Source: Pleurostoma richardsiae
Taxonomy: Eukaryota; Ascomycota; Sordariomycetes; Calosphaeriales; Pleurostomataceae
Direction of reading: 5' to 3'
DNA: 64,000 bases
NCBI GenBank assembly: GCA_030052745.1
Contig: JANBVO010000008.1
Span: 620,001 to 684,000 of the forward strand
The notes beneath the pieces were generated by a model. That model was not told where the DNA came from. It did not search any database and saw only the letters and a program-made list of their open reading frames with translations. Shown in pieces: positions 43,398-55,649 of this stretch (position 1 is its first letter; every line of letters begins with the position of its first letter). The translations under genes and the position numbers were made by a program.

Positions 43398-44812
43398 GAT
43401 TTATGTTATTGCTGCCTAGGGCATCAAACATGCCAGTTGGTCTGTGACGGTGTAGAGACTGGTGGGATAGTTCCTGCTTTGGTTGGCTTTCTCATGTGTC
43501 CTACATCAGCAGTATGTCAAGCTGGAGCTCGGATTGACCGGAGACTACCATCACAAGATACCCCGTAATGCGGAGATGTGTACTGGAACGTGCGCCTGAG
43601 TTAGCTGCAGCAAGATACCTGATAGGGATGATGTAATGAGTGAGCGTCGGAGGAAAGAAGTCTAACCAGATTCTGTTGTTCTGTTACCTGCTGAGAGCTG
43701 TCTCGGTGAGAGCAGAGTGTTGTCGAAGTTGCCGAACAGCGAAGAACTTCAAGGCAGGGTTTCGTCTGACATGACTCGAGCCGGCTCCCTGCTCACCTTC
43801 AGCTCACTAATGGTGTATATCGGAGGAAGTGATGGTAATTAAGAATACGATGCTTCCTTGATATGAATGAGAAGGCCACGCCCCCATCTAAAGCCAACCT
43901 ATATTCACCCAAAAAATGGCGTGGAAGGGTTAATGACTATTAACCTTAGCACTTTTGCCTTCTGATTCTGTAGTGGGTTACGATATGACTATGCGTAACG
44001 TGAGTGAGCTATGTAGATGGAGTATAGCATTTCCTCTGTTGCGATATATTGACAACCACCTAATTACTGAAGAGGCGGTATCAAAAGGCCCCGCATACTT
44101 AAACCACGAGTGAAACCGGCCGTCGTTTTCACCTATAGAAATATTTTTGTGGGTGTACCAGCAGAGAAAGTGCCGAGGATTCAAGATAATCACTAGTTAC
44201 ACTCATAGTTGCTGGGACTGGGGCACTCCGACAGCCTCAGAGCCAGGAAGAAGTGCTACGCTGCAGTAGACTTATTGGCACACCTCGCCCGAGCGAAATG
44301 ATAAATACCAGCAGGGCCTGTGATGTGCAAGCCATGCCACTCGGCGTCTGGTCCCGTGAGGCTGTCTCGGGGAAGCAAAAATATTTAGAGGGTTATTATC
44401 TATCTATTCTTATTCCGACTCAACCACACTCAAGTGACCCATCAAGTGCCTCCTATTAATCAAGCAAATCACATTTGGGGTGGCATGACGAGCGACGGTC
44501 GGGCACTGGCCTAAAATAATTGTATGCAAGTAGGTAATCTAGCTGCCGGTCGAGGGCTTTCTTTGGTGAGATCCTCAATTACTGAGCAGGATCATCAAGA
44601 TATGTCGACCTGGTCGGACACGGGATCCTGCTTCCCCACTGACGAGCCAGTGTTTGATATCAATGATAATCAATAGGCAGTCCTCGGAGTCGCATTTCTT
44701 TGCGCCTTGATTTGCGGAAATACTACATTCTAGATCCTCAACATGAGCATCATGTCGCCATCTGCCAACACAGCTCCTTTTCCCTGCCGGTAACGAAGCC
44801 TCTGACCACCAT
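43398..44812. other. intergenic, nothing supported
   Basis: 1.4 kb with no recognisable coding segments. The right end is the 3' region of the HMG-CoA reductase gene. Confidence 0.45.
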
Positions 44813-47800
44813 TTAACCTCTCGCTCTCTCGATAGCAGCGGGGCTCATGGCTGCCCTGTCAGCCGCGGTTGTCATTACAAGTCCAACAGGTGTCATGGCG
44901 CCACTGGCACCAGGGGCCGGTGTGCTTGTTCTGGTCGGCGGTGCCGATCGGTTATGCTGCATGTGCGCCTTGACAAGGTGGCCAGCAGCTAGGGCACTAC
45001 AGAGAGATAGCTCACCGGCTAAGACGCCAGCAGCCACGATGCGCGCTAGGAGCCGTGCATTATCACCCGGATTTGTCGGATGAGGGCCTCTGACACCTAG
45101 CATGTCGAGCATTGCGCTTTGGGGTTCTAGAATTGTACCACCGCCCAATGTACCGACCTCGATCGAAGGCATAGAGACGGATATCTGGAGCGAGCCGCGG
45201 AGACTGTAATACTCATCAGTGTCAGCTGCCCACAGCGGATGGGCACGAGGGATGGGAAGGAGACAGAAGCTTCACTCACTTCTTCATGATTGTAATACAA
45301 TTGGCACTCTCCACGACTTGCGCTGGATCTTGCCCCGTAGCAATGAAGATGGCTGCGACGATGTTCGCTGCTTGGGCGTTGAAACCCCCCATGCTCCCAG
45401 CCATTGCCGAGCCAATCAAATTCTTGGACATGTTCAATTCAACCAAGCTGTCCACATCGCTCTTCAGCACACTCTTGACCACGTCGGCGGGAATGATAGC
45501 CTCGGCCACCACACTCTTGCCTCGTCCGTCGATCCAGTTGATGGCAGCAGCCTTCTTGTCTGTGCAGTAGTTGCCGGACAGCGAGATGATATTCATATCA
45601 TCGAAACCTCCGTCTGTCATCATGACCTGCAGGGCGTGCTCCACTCCCTTGGATATCATATTCATCCCCATCGCATCGCCCGTTGTGGTCTTGAAACGGA
45701 TAAATAGATTTGTACCCGCCAGTGCTGTTTTCATTGTTGCCAAGCGGGCAAACCTACTGGTCGAGTTAAAAGCCTTCCTCATCATGGACTGGCCCGCTTC
45801 AGAATCCAGCCAAATCTTTGCCGCGCCCGCACGCTCTAGTGTCTCGAAAGCGATACAAGGGCCGCGAGTCATCCCGTCAGATGTCAGCACAGTGACAGCC
45901 CCGCCACCTGAATTGATGGCCTTGCAACCCCGGTTTGTGCTTGCAACGAGTACACCTTCCGTTGTGGCCATGGGAATGAAATAGCTCTGTCCGTCCATCA
46001 CGATCGGCCCAGCAACGCCGACCGGTATGGGCATATAGCCGATCACATTCTCACAACATGCGCCAAGAACCTGCTCCCAAGCGTAGTTCTCGTAAGGGAG
46101 TTTAGACCTCTCCAGGATGCTCGTGAGGTCTGCAGTTGCCTTTGTACGCGAAATTATCGCGCGACGAACCTTTACCGCTCGCGTGCAATCCTTCAAAGTC
46201 CTTTCCAAGCTGTGTCCTGGTATCTTTCCTTTCAGGGCAAGAGTGACAAGCTCTTCGTCCGTCATCTCGGGCACCCGCTTCTGAGCCAGCATCGTCTCCA
46301 GTTCGGTGTAGCTACGTTGAATTCCCAAGGCTTCCGGTTGCTTGGTAGACGTTGCCCTCCGTTCTGCCGCCGGGTCCCATTCGTCGTCGGTAACAGCCGG
46401 AGTTGGTGGCTCATACTGCGGTCTCGCCTGCTGCCGCGGTCTCTGGTATTCGCCAAGAGGCAGAGTGGCTGACTCGGTATCGTTAAATCTTTGAGCCTCG
46501 TCCAGCGCCTTCGGATCAATTGGGCGGTCAGGAATGTTCGGGTCCTTGATTCCCCATCTTGCCGCATTGAAGAGGTAGCCGTTCAAAGCGACACTCATTG
46601 CCAGAGCGATCACTATCCACTTCGACAAAACGGGGTCCTCTAAGCTCTTCAGGACCCCTCCAACCATTCGTCCGCCCACGCCATACCCTTCGAGTTGATC
46701 GTCTGCCCCGCTCTTGGCCGGCGGAAGAGCATAGTGTACGGAGGGAAATTCAAGCTCGTACTTGATGGGTGTCAAAACAGTAACCACAATTTCCTGATTG
46801 TTTGCCTTCGCCGAGGCGAGGATAGCTTCGAGACCGTTCGAAGCAACCTTGAATGGGTCCACAGGAGGCTGCGCGACAAGTCCTCGAAATCCTCTAGTCA
46901 GGGATGAAATGCTATACAGGGAATTGGGGCTGTGGAATGGGATGGTGCAGAGGTTGAGAACATTAATGACAACGAAGCCAGATACCATCAGCACCTTGAA
47001 CTTCGGAACGCTGGTGCTTTCCATCTGCTTCCCAAAGAGCGAAGTTCCTGGCTGTCCCTTGCCATCTGCTCGCGGCCAATCATTGCTTTGGGCAACCGTC
47101 TCGGCCACGCGGCGGCTGACTCCATCGTCTTCCAGAGCCCTACGCATCTCAACGTGACGCTTGATTCGATTGATTTCAAGTTTGATGCAAAGAATTGCGG
47201 TGTAAAAGGTGAAAAGCAAAATGCAGTCAAACAGCAAGATCCAGGCGGCTAAGAAGCAGAACTGCTGCAGCCCCCCTTGAACGCCCGACGCGGCTCCGGC
47301 TATCAGAAGCGCAATCTCTATCGTGTAATCCTTAACGATATCATAGCCTTTCTCCTTGATAGCAATCTGGATAGCAGATTGAATAGCACTGGAAGAGCGT
47401 TCTGGGGAGCTTTTGCCGTTCTTTTGCTCAGTCCTCTTGTGCTCAATGGCGTGGGAGAGCACGGCCCTGGTAAGGACAATGTTCTTCTCGAACCCAATGG
47501 TCACGACCAGAAAAGGGAGACCCTCAGATAGAAGAACGACGGAAATCGGCACCCCGAGCTTCGTAGTAACGATCAGGCCGAAGAGGAACGCAAAAACTGA
47601 GGAGAAGAGGACACTCGTGGCTAGCCAAAAGTTGGATCCCATCCTGCGCATGGATAGGAATAGGGACACAAACGTTAAGTGCATTGACAGGTAGCCAAGA
47701 ACCATGATGATGATGTCGAGGGTCTCCGCATTCTTGAGAAGATCAATGAACTCGGACCAGGCATTCTGGGCCCATCGCATGATGCTGCTCCTGGTTTGGA

Positions 47801-48443
47801 CTCTCGCAGCCTTCATGATCCACATCTTCTGTTCTCTGCCACGCTCTGTCTCGATCGTCTCTTGCCCGGGAATGTCGTTGGGAATTTCCTGGGCAACCAC
47901 GAGAAATTCAGGCGCCTGACCGTAAGGAACGGAGAAGGCGAGGGCGCTGTCCTGGGAAAAGGCGGTGAGAGAGTTGGAAGTAGAAGGAAGCGGCGTAACA
48001 GAGAGGTTCTCGGGAATAGGAACAGTGTGTATCAGGGGTGCTGTCTTGGGCGCGTCGCTGGACAAAGAGTCAGGGAAGACGAAGGTCAAAAGGGCCAGAT
48101 GGTCAACGCCCTTGGAAAACGGAGAGCTGGTATCACACGGCTGCCACTTCCAGCTTGAATCCGGCCCCGCCCGTAGGCTCCTGCTGCCCTCGGCCAGAGA
48201 TGACCAGTCGGCATTCCGGACCGTCCTCGTAGCATCGAAAAGACTCTCCTCGAGGAGCCCCAGGTAAGTAGAGCTTGCTAATAGCGCTACAACCACAACA
48301 GTATGAATGGGATGCGACGAGGTGATCTTTGACAAGAGCTGAAGGAACGTAGTGATTCTGCTGTTGAGCCAGGATGGCGGAGGCGCCAGCGAAGCGGGCT
48401 GCTCGCCGCGGAATCGCGAAGGAAGCAGCGAAGAGGCGATCAT
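44813..48443 (-). CDS. HMG1: HMG-CoA reductase with sterol-sensing domain
   Basis: A long exon (45280-48443) and a last exon (44813-45203), across a 76-nt intron (GTGAGT...ACAG), encode 1,184 residues. The enzyme makes mevalonate from HMG-CoA with NADPH and is the control point for ergosterol and other isoprenoids, in the ER membrane. A first helix lies near residues 45-66. The sterol-sensing region at ~242-420 has [20 protein letters not shown] and [15 protein letters not shown] further helix is near 610-625, and the catalytic part spans ~735-1150. All four catalytic sites are present: Glu in [10 protein letters not shown] (~828), Lys in TDKKAAA (~963), Asp in GQDPAQ (~1039) and the terminal His in VKAHMQHNR. 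The joint [22 protein letters not shown] reads smoothly. The extra C-terminal tail is low-complexity. Confidence 0.95.
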
Positions 48444-49962
48444 GTTGAAGAGATCGTAATCAGTTCGAGTATACCGTAGCTACCGCGAATGCATTGGCGA
48501 GATAGGGGGCCTCTAGCAATCTATGAAGTGTTGTAAGCCGCATAGCACGGAAGAAAGTGTGATGCAAACTTCCAATCCTCGAAGCTCGGCGTTCCGCGCC
48601 AACTTATGAGGTTCAGAGCAAGCTCCCCGTACAAAGGAGTGTGGCTGGGGGCTCTATACCGTATGCTTACTTGCTGCGCTGTAGCGAGTATGCTGTTCCC
48701 ATACACCGTCCGTAAACGTGATGTATACGATGGGTTATTTGTCGAGAGATCGCCGTCGAACGATGTGCCTGGCGTATGAAGGGCACAGGCGTCTGACAAC
48801 GGGAAGCGAGCAAGGAGAGGTAGCAGATCGGGGCTTGGGAGGGGCGAGCGAGACACAGATAAGGCTAGATTTTCGCAACACTCGGGAGATCCGCACACAA
48901 GTGGAAGCTGAGAGTGTTCACCAACTCTAACCAAGGATATAGTGCATGTCTCGTGGCGGAGAGCTCTGGAGGAAGAAAATCTGGTGTGATGGTTTAAGGA
49001 CGAAGCAAGGTGACGACGGTGGGAAAAGATTTCCGGGCCGACCAAGGTACTGCTCATCTGCACGACCTCAAGGGGTACCTGGCCTGCTCGCTCACTCACA
49101 GTATTCGAGGTGGGTCTTGCTAAGCCAGATATGACAAGTTTACATAAATGGACCTTACCCCTGAAGATGCTCTTCGTCACGCCGTCTTCAACAAATGCTC
49201 TTCATCCAGTGCGTGCTATGTACGTGCCTGGGCAAGAAGGTACGGGTAGTTTTAGATGGACAAGACAATCCTGCGCACTCGAACAGGACACGAAAAATTG
49301 GGAAATTCTGGTATTGTCGTGCAAGCAGCACAGCACGCCTTTGTCGGTAGGTACTCTACATCGGTCATGTGCCGATGGACGCAACCTCTACTAGGTACCT
49401 AGATACCTAGGTAGGTACTCCGTGCTCGGTACCTGGGTATCTGAAGTAAGATGGTGCCTCCATAGTGTGCACAGGCATCACCGTCCCCACAAGCCCAACA
49501 CCCCCTCCCCCCAATATAATGTACGAGCACTTTGAGATGTGGCGCAGACAGTGATGTCCCTTATCGTCACCATAGCACGGCCCTCTCGATAACCCCTACC
49601 ACACTTTATCAGAACGAAGCAGCAGTCTGCTCTGGTCCCCTAGGGATTTGCTCACTTGCAAGACGTTATTGACCCTGCAAGCTGGATGCTAGACGCGGTT
49701 CTTTCGAGCCCTCAGACTCTCTCGCCTTATCAACAAATTATTGACCTTGACTTTCAGACAGAAATCTCACAGTGTGGTATTCCAGTGGGAGAGAGCGAGT
49801 TTGACACGGGCATTTCAACCACGCGCAGTTCTTGTTCGTCCGCAGCCCTGCTTACAGACTTAAACACCCATTAAGAGCCTCTCATTGATCGCAGCTGCTG
49901 GTGCCCGAATGCCACAGAGCGCCTGCGCCAGGTGAGGCGATCCATTACAGGTTACAGGCGAG
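48444..49962. other. divergent promoter region of HMG-CoA reductase and nicotinamidase
   Basis: 1.5 kb upstream of both genes. A TACCTAGGTA cluster lies at 49,393-49,440. A 219-codon frame on the minus strand (48521-49180) begins at GTG, shows no family likeness, and is not called. Polypyrimidine stretches occur near 49,480-49,520. Confidence 0.5.
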
Positions 49963-50739
49963 ATGATGGCGGACAGCTTCAAGCCGGCGCTGATTGTCGT
50001 CGACATGCAGGAGGATTTCTGCCCTCCGGTGAGCAAGCCGTCTAGCGCCTTCTTACAAGCTCTGGCTGCCGCCCAGCCAGCTGACACGATAGCCATCCAG
50101 AATGGCAGTCTGGCTGTCGAAGGTGGTCGCGACATTGCGCCTCTCATCAACCGACTTCTCGACCTGCCGTTCGTGACCCGCATCGCGACGCAGGATTGGC
50201 ACCCTGAGGACCACGTCTCCTTTGCCGCCAACCATGCCGGCAAGCAGCCCTTTTGCGACTTCGTCACCGTCGTGAACCCGCAGAACGCGTCCGAGTCCTA
50301 TGAGTCACGCCTCTGGCCCGTCCACTGCGTCCAAGGTAGTCATGGCGCCAGGATTATAACGGAGCTTGATGTAGGAAAGATCGATACAGTTATCAGGAAG
50401 GGCATGCACCCTCAGGTAGAGATGTACAGCGCGTTCTATGACCCGCTGTTGAATCCTCGCATATCTGACTCCGGCCTTGCACGGATGCTGAAAGATGCGG
50501 CTGTCACCCATGTCTACGTAGTTGGTCTGGCGGCTGACTATTGCGTCAAGTCTACGGCAATGGATGCTGCTAAGGAGGGATTCACCACATACATCATCGA
50601 GGAAGGCACCCGCCCTGTTGACGCCTCGGCCTGGCCCGCTTGCAAACCTGTGCTTGAGAGGGTTGGAGTCCGCGTGGTGAGCGTGGCCGGGCCGGAGCTG
50701 GCGATGCTGCGTCGCGAGAATTTAGGACACGGGCAATAA
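49963..50739 (+). CDS. PNC1: nicotinamidase (PNC1 type)
   Basis: The frame is open from 49963 to 50739, but residues 23-46 of the unspliced reading interrupt a conserved block. A 72-nt intron (50029-50100: GTGAGC, CTGAC, ATCCAG) removes them and gives DFCPP|NGSLAVEGGRD, as in other nicotinamidases. The spliced protein is 234 residues. It converts nicotinamide to nicotinate for NAD+ salvage and relieves sirtuin inhibition. The catalytic triad is visible as Asp14 (VVDMQEDF), Lys122 (RKGMH) and Cys170 (AADYCVKS). Metal ligands are Asp54, His56 and His60 (TQDWHPEDH). It is a soluble, nuclear/cytosolic or peroxisomal isochorismatase-fold enzyme. Confidence 0.93.
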   Translation: MMADSFKPALIVVDMQEDFCPPVSKPSSAFLQALAAAQPADTIAIQNGSLAVEGGRDIAPLINRLLDLPFVTRIATQDWHPEDHVSFAANHAGKQPFCDFVTVVNPQNASESYESRLWPVHCVQGSHGARIITELDVGKIDTVIRKGMHPQVEMYSAFYDPLLNPRISDSGLARMLKDAAVTHVYVVGLAADYCVKSTAMDAAKEGFTTYIIEEGTRPVDASAWPACKPVLERVGVRVVSVAGPELAMLRRENLGHGQ

Positions 50740-51597
50740 AGAGAACGCACCCACCCTGGATACGCACCTATCTCCCTAAGTTGGTAGGTGCCTACGGTGG
50801 TGTAGGCAGGTACAATACCCACGAATGCCAATCTGTAGGCACCTCCGTATCCTCAACGCAATAGTCAGGGTACATTAACTTGAGTTCTGAATACTTGAGT
50901 GGCCAAATGACCTAGGTTGTTACGAGGTACGGGGAATGACAAATGAAGTCTCCAATCCCTCTGTATGAGGTCCAGCGACGTCTTCCACTTTCAGCGCAGA
51001 CAAGGAACGTAGGTTCAAGGTAAGGTTGTAGTACCTAGGTACCTACCTGCCTAAAGTACTTAGGTATCTACCTACCTCAAAGGTAGGTAGCCAGCTATCT
51101 TACATATATACCTAAGGTACCTATCACTATCTGGTGGGGCTTAAGCGAGCTACGTACATATCACATGAGCGCATGACAAATTCTTAGGGACGTCCCCGTC
51201 CCCGCTTGTTCCCCCTGAGGTGAATCTAGACAGGCACAGCGTACGGATCGGCGAAGATCGTATTTCCTTTTCTTACTCCGATGACTTTCTAGCGCATGTT
51301 CGATGTCTATTTACCTATATACATAGCGGGTATACTTGTGGTATGATTGGGGAGTGAGAATGGGGCCCTCAAGAGTCTTTAGCGGATCTACTCAGTCTGT
51401 GTGCTAGGAAGCTAACTATTTTGTACATTTTATCTGTTTTTGGTATCCTAGCCTCTTTTCCCGAGGGAGGTCCTACCGTTGGCGACGTCGGCCTGCTCTC
51501 AGTAGAGTCAGTTGTCTTGGTACCTCCGCTGTGTTGTGTCCAGCTTCGGCTTCGTGAGACTGCGACAACGGACTGGGATACCCATCCCTCATAGCAC
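50740..51597. other. intergenic with the densest TACCTAGGTA cluster
   Basis: Words such as GTACCTAGGTACCTACCTGCC fill 51,028-51,125, and a smaller group lies at 50,765-50,815. The rest has no coding signal and includes the promoter of the MFS gene. Confidence 0.6.
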
Positions 51598-53611
51598 ATG
51601 GCTCAACAGGATCACGGCAGGCTTAACAGTCTCAATGCCACCGACAAGCCTAGCGACCTGGAGTCGGCCAGCCGAGGTCGAGAGGGGTCGTCCGCAGCCG
51701 CATCCTCTCTATCAGGCAGTGGGGATGTAGCTACTGCAGATTCTCTGGAGAACAGCGCACCGGCGGAAGCGCGTGTGGCAGAACGATATAAGAGCAACAT
51801 ACCAGAAGAAGCGCGTACAAGTCTGCAGACAACCCTCATTGTCCTCTCGCTGGCGTCCGCTCTCTTCCTAGCAGCCCTTGACGTCACAATCGTGACGGTT
51901 GCCATTCCCACCATCGCCGACCAATTCCATTCAACCGCTGGATATACGTGGATCGGATCAGCCTATCTGCTTGCCAATGCGGCCGCCGCGCCTTCGTGGG
52001 GCAAGATATCGGACATTTGGGGCAGGAAACCGATCCTCCTAGTTGCTGTCGGGGTGTTCTGGGTTGGCTCGCTGTTGAGTGCAATTAGCGTAAATATGAC
52101 CATGCTAATCGCCAGCCGAGCTGTCCAAGGGGTTGGAGGAGGCGGCATTGTTATTCTCGTGAATATCTGCATCAGCGACTTGTTTTCTATGCGCAGGAGA
52201 GGTGATCATCATTCCGCAAGAACCCCCTAAGAGGAGGATGGGAGTGCTAACCGTCTGGGGTAATAGGGGTCTTCTTCGGCATAATGGGCATGGTCTGGGC
52301 TGTCGCTGGTGGCGTTGGGCCCGTAGTCGGGGGGGTCTTCACACAGGAGGTGACGTGGCGGTAAGTGACGGCATCACCGTTGTTGTCAGCGAACCTCAGG
52401 CGTGCTAACACTGTAGCAGATGGTGCTTTTATGTCAATCTGCCAATCTCTGGGACAGCCATGCTCATTCTGACCTTTATGCTGAAGCTCCACAATCCTCG
52501 CACTGGCGTTAGAGAGGGTCTGGCTGCCGTGGACTGGCTGGGCTCACTCACCATCGTCGGCGGCACGCTGATGATCCTTCTCGGTCTCGAATTTGGCGGT
52601 GTCACAGTGCCATGGTCCTCGGCAACCGTCATATGCCTTCTGATCTTTGGTATCCTAGTGGTAGGCATTTTCCTCGTCATTGAATGGAAATTTGCTAGGT
52701 ATCCGGTCATCCCCTTGAGTCTTTTCAAAAACTCTGGGGCCGTGGCGTCCTTTGGCGTATGCGCCTGCCACGGGTTTGTGTTTATATCCGCATCATATTA
52801 TATGCCCCTGTACTTCCAGGGTGTGCTAGGAGTCTCACCACTGCTCTCCGGCGTATACGTCCTTCCCTTCACAATCTCGCTTGCGGTCACGTCAACGTTA
52901 ACTGGCCTCTTCATTCGGAAGACAGGCAAGTACTGGCCATGTATCATAGCGGGAATGGCTGTCGTGACGCTGGGTTTCGGGCTCTTTGTCGACTTGGGAG
53001 CCCAGGCCGACTGGGCAAAGGTTATCCTTTTCCAGCTTATCGCAGGCGTTGGCGTTGGGCCAAATTTTCAGAGTCCTCTGATCTCGCTCCAGACCACAGT
53101 CCAACCGAAAGATATTGCTTCTGCTACGGGTACATTCGGATTTATTCGTCAACTCTCGACATCTATCTCGGTTGTTGTCGGAGGGGTCATCTTCCAGAAC
53201 GGAATGCAGAAGCAGTACCCGGAGCTGCTGGCCGACTTGGGTCCGGACGTGGCCAATTTACTCTCTGGGAACAGCGCGGGCGCCAGCGTCGGCGTAGTCG
53301 CTCAGTTGGAGGGAGATAGGGGCCGGAAAGCCCGGGCCGCGTACTGGACAGCGCTGAGGACAATGTATATCGTATATGTGGCCTTTGCAGGTCTGGGTCT
53401 TGTTATCAGCTTCTTTGTTGGGTCTAGGAAGCTGAGCAAGGAGCATGTGGAGCACAAGACCGGACTGAAAGCTATGGAGGCGGCTCGAGAGAAGAAGGGG
53501 GGAGAAGAGCCGCATACCAGGGGCACTGAAGAGGAAAGGGCCGGCTCGCTGGGGGGCTTTGGGCACGTCAGGAGAGGTGAAGAGGAAGGACTCCGGGACG
53601 AGAAGGCTTGA
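51598..53611 (+). CDS. MFS transporter, 14-TM drug-efflux type
   Basis: Exons 51598-52201, 52267-52360 and 52420-53611 (introns of 65 and 59 nt) encode 629 residues. After a polar N-terminus of ~75 residues the membrane part has TLIVLSLASALFLAALDVTI, AIPTIADQF, YTWIGSAYLLANAAAAPSWG and the loop motif GKISDIWGRKPILL. RAVQGVGGGGI and the spliced segment FFGIMGMVWAVAGGVGPVVG follow, then TQEVTWRWCFYVNLPISG. This is the DHA2-like family of proton antiporters that export drugs or metabolites from the plasma membrane; the substrate cannot be inferred. Unlike the relic at 13164-14954 it is intact. No biosynthetic gene is next to it. Confidence 0.92.
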
Positions 53612-54568
53612 GAAAGCTCGAAGCCGAAAGTTCATATTTTGAAGCGGAACATCACCCGTTCAAACTGGCTTGATCCCTTACGCCGACGCCGGACTTGTCA
53701 ATGAGGTGGTCTTTCGATGTTGGCCCCTCTGATGCTATGGTAGCGGGAAATCCCCCTCTCCCCTGCTCTGCTACCTTGCTTTTGCGATTGCGATATTTCG
53801 CACATATAATGAATGATGTGAGTAGGCAGGGACGGGTAGGCCTCGCGCTCGCAGACTAGCCCGATGTCGTAGCTCTGCGCTGGGACACCCGCAATTCAAC
53901 TACCCACAGCGTTACTCGCACATTCTGCAATGCTTTGTTGTGCATGATAAAGACTAGGATTCCACTAGTGCGTACGTATTTGAACCAAGTGGTGCGGTAT
54001 TTGAGGTTTATGGAGACAAAATAGGCTGCTGGGCATCTCGGTTGGTTCCGCATTTGGTGGTTCCCAGCGGCGCGTCATCTAGATCCCGCCCCAGACAAGA
54101 ACGGTGACGTCCCCTACGACGAGGAAACTGAATAACCACGAGAAATCCTCAAGGAGGCTGGGATTAGCGCTCAGAGGTCCATGTGGGGACATCTCAGCCT
54201 GGTGGGCTCACGACGCATTTCTCTGTCTCCCTCCCTCTTCTGCCGCCAAAGCACTACTCCGAGCGTCTTCGGTGCACGTTCTTCTGGACGGCGTTTCCCA
54301 AACATAATCTGACCAGACCAGTGTTATCACGAGAAGCATCAATCATTACGGCCCCAATAGCAGTGTTATCACCTTCATCGGTCAGGCGCCAGGCCGGGAC
54401 TCGCCCTGCCTGGGACTCCGACCCGGGTGCAGCAGGAGCGGGACAAGCAAAAGGGGACTCTGCAAGTAGACGTTTTGCACCGAATGCACACCGCGTTGTC
54501 ATTGAGGAAAGGCGTCATGATAGACGTCTTACCTTAGGTGTTTTCCTGCGTCTCCGACGATTTCCAGC
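53612..54568. other. intergenic, nothing supported
   Basis: About 960 bp between the MFS gene and the esterase relic. No coding similarity was recognised in either strand. Confidence 0.45.
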
Positions 54569-55175
54569 ATGCGCCTCGGCAGGTTCCTCGTGTCCCTCCT
54601 CGCAGCCTTATGCATCTCCAACAGGTTGCCAGCCTTGGAGATAATCCTTCCGGAATCAAGATGTACATATATGTGCCCACTGATCTCGCTGCTAAGTCAG
54701 CCATCGTTGTCACCATCAACTTCTGTATGGGAATCGCTCAGGCCTATTATTCCGGCACCCCATACATACTGCTGCTGCCTTCGCTTCACTTGCTGACATT
54801 GCTCTGAGACTATTAAGCATGGACCGGCGTTTTCAGTTACTCAGTCGCCCTGCAGTAGACTCGTCGGGACGCCCTTATATGAATAGACTAAATATGTCTT
54901 TGGCCCCGGCGTGGCCGGATCTATGGCGAGGCGTCGGCCACACAGTCCCCGCCATGGGCGACCAGGACATGGCGCGATCGCCCATCGTCAGCAATGCCTC
55001 AGTGGCTAGGACCTTTCAAGTCCACAAGGGACAATGTGGCGGTGATATCAGCTGGACTGGATCTACTGCTGTAAGTGCTGGAAGGATGCGATGACCTGGG
55101 CGGTCATGCAGCTGATGATGTGCCCAGAAGTCCCTACACTTGCAAGCTCTCAGATGTCTATCCTCAATCCCTCGA
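54569..55175 (+). pseudogene. remnant of a CE1 acetylxylan esterase with CBM1
   Basis: ATG at 54569 opens a secretion signal (MRLGRFLVSLLAALC). A different frame then gives the CE1 esterase start NPSGIKMYIYVPTDLAAKSA, VVTINFC and AQAYYSGTPY. The bulk of the catalytic domain, including its Ser-His-Asp residues, is missing. At 55,020 the DNA reads GQCGGDISWTGSTA, a GTAAGT donor and CCCAG acceptor follow, and after them comes PYTCKLSDVYPQSL. Together these are the two halves of a fungal cellulose-binding module (CBM1). So a secreted xylan deacetylase has lost its centre by deletion and is frameshifted after the signal peptide. The CE1 and CBM1 identifications are from memory of family motifs. 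Confidence 0.68.
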
Positions 55176-55649
55176 GGCCTGGCCAATATGGTATCTTTTT
55201 TTGGAGTATGCTCTCGGGGGTAACAAGCCACCTAGTTCACCGAAGCATCCTACTTGTCTCGAGCGCTTGGTGCGAATTCTGCAAATAGGATCTCTCTCTG
55301 CTTCTACGTGGGCCGTCTGGGCTCATTTATCCCTGAGTGATCGAGGGTGAAGGTCTAACTGCGCATGTCACTCGGTTAACACGATACACAAGCATGTGTC
55401 CCATGAGCGGCAAGGCGACGTATCAATATACCCCCAGTCTACGTACTGGCGCTGACCTTCCTGTCATTTGTGTGAATGTGTGTGAAGTACATACAAGTAG
55501 TCGATATCACTTAGAATGACTCATCGCCGTATGGCCGCCGTGCAAGGACAACCTGTCCAAATTATGTCATTTTTGGCAACCGAACCGTGGAACCAACCTG
55601 GGGTTGACCGACTTCAAAACGCCGCCTCCAACGTGCTCCTAATCAAAAT
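55176..55649. other. intergenic, 3' side of SPT5
   Basis: 474 bp without coding signal between the esterase relic and the SPT5 stop codon. Confidence 0.5.

Noticed and set aside
48521-49180. 219-codon frame upstream of HMG-CoA reductase on the same strand
   Set aside because: It begins at GTG, has no recognisable family features, and lies in the promoter/leader region. Probably chance.
50029-50100. Unspliced 258-residue reading of nicotinamidase
   Set aside because: The extra 24 residues split a conserved motif and coincide exactly with a canonical GT-AG intron.
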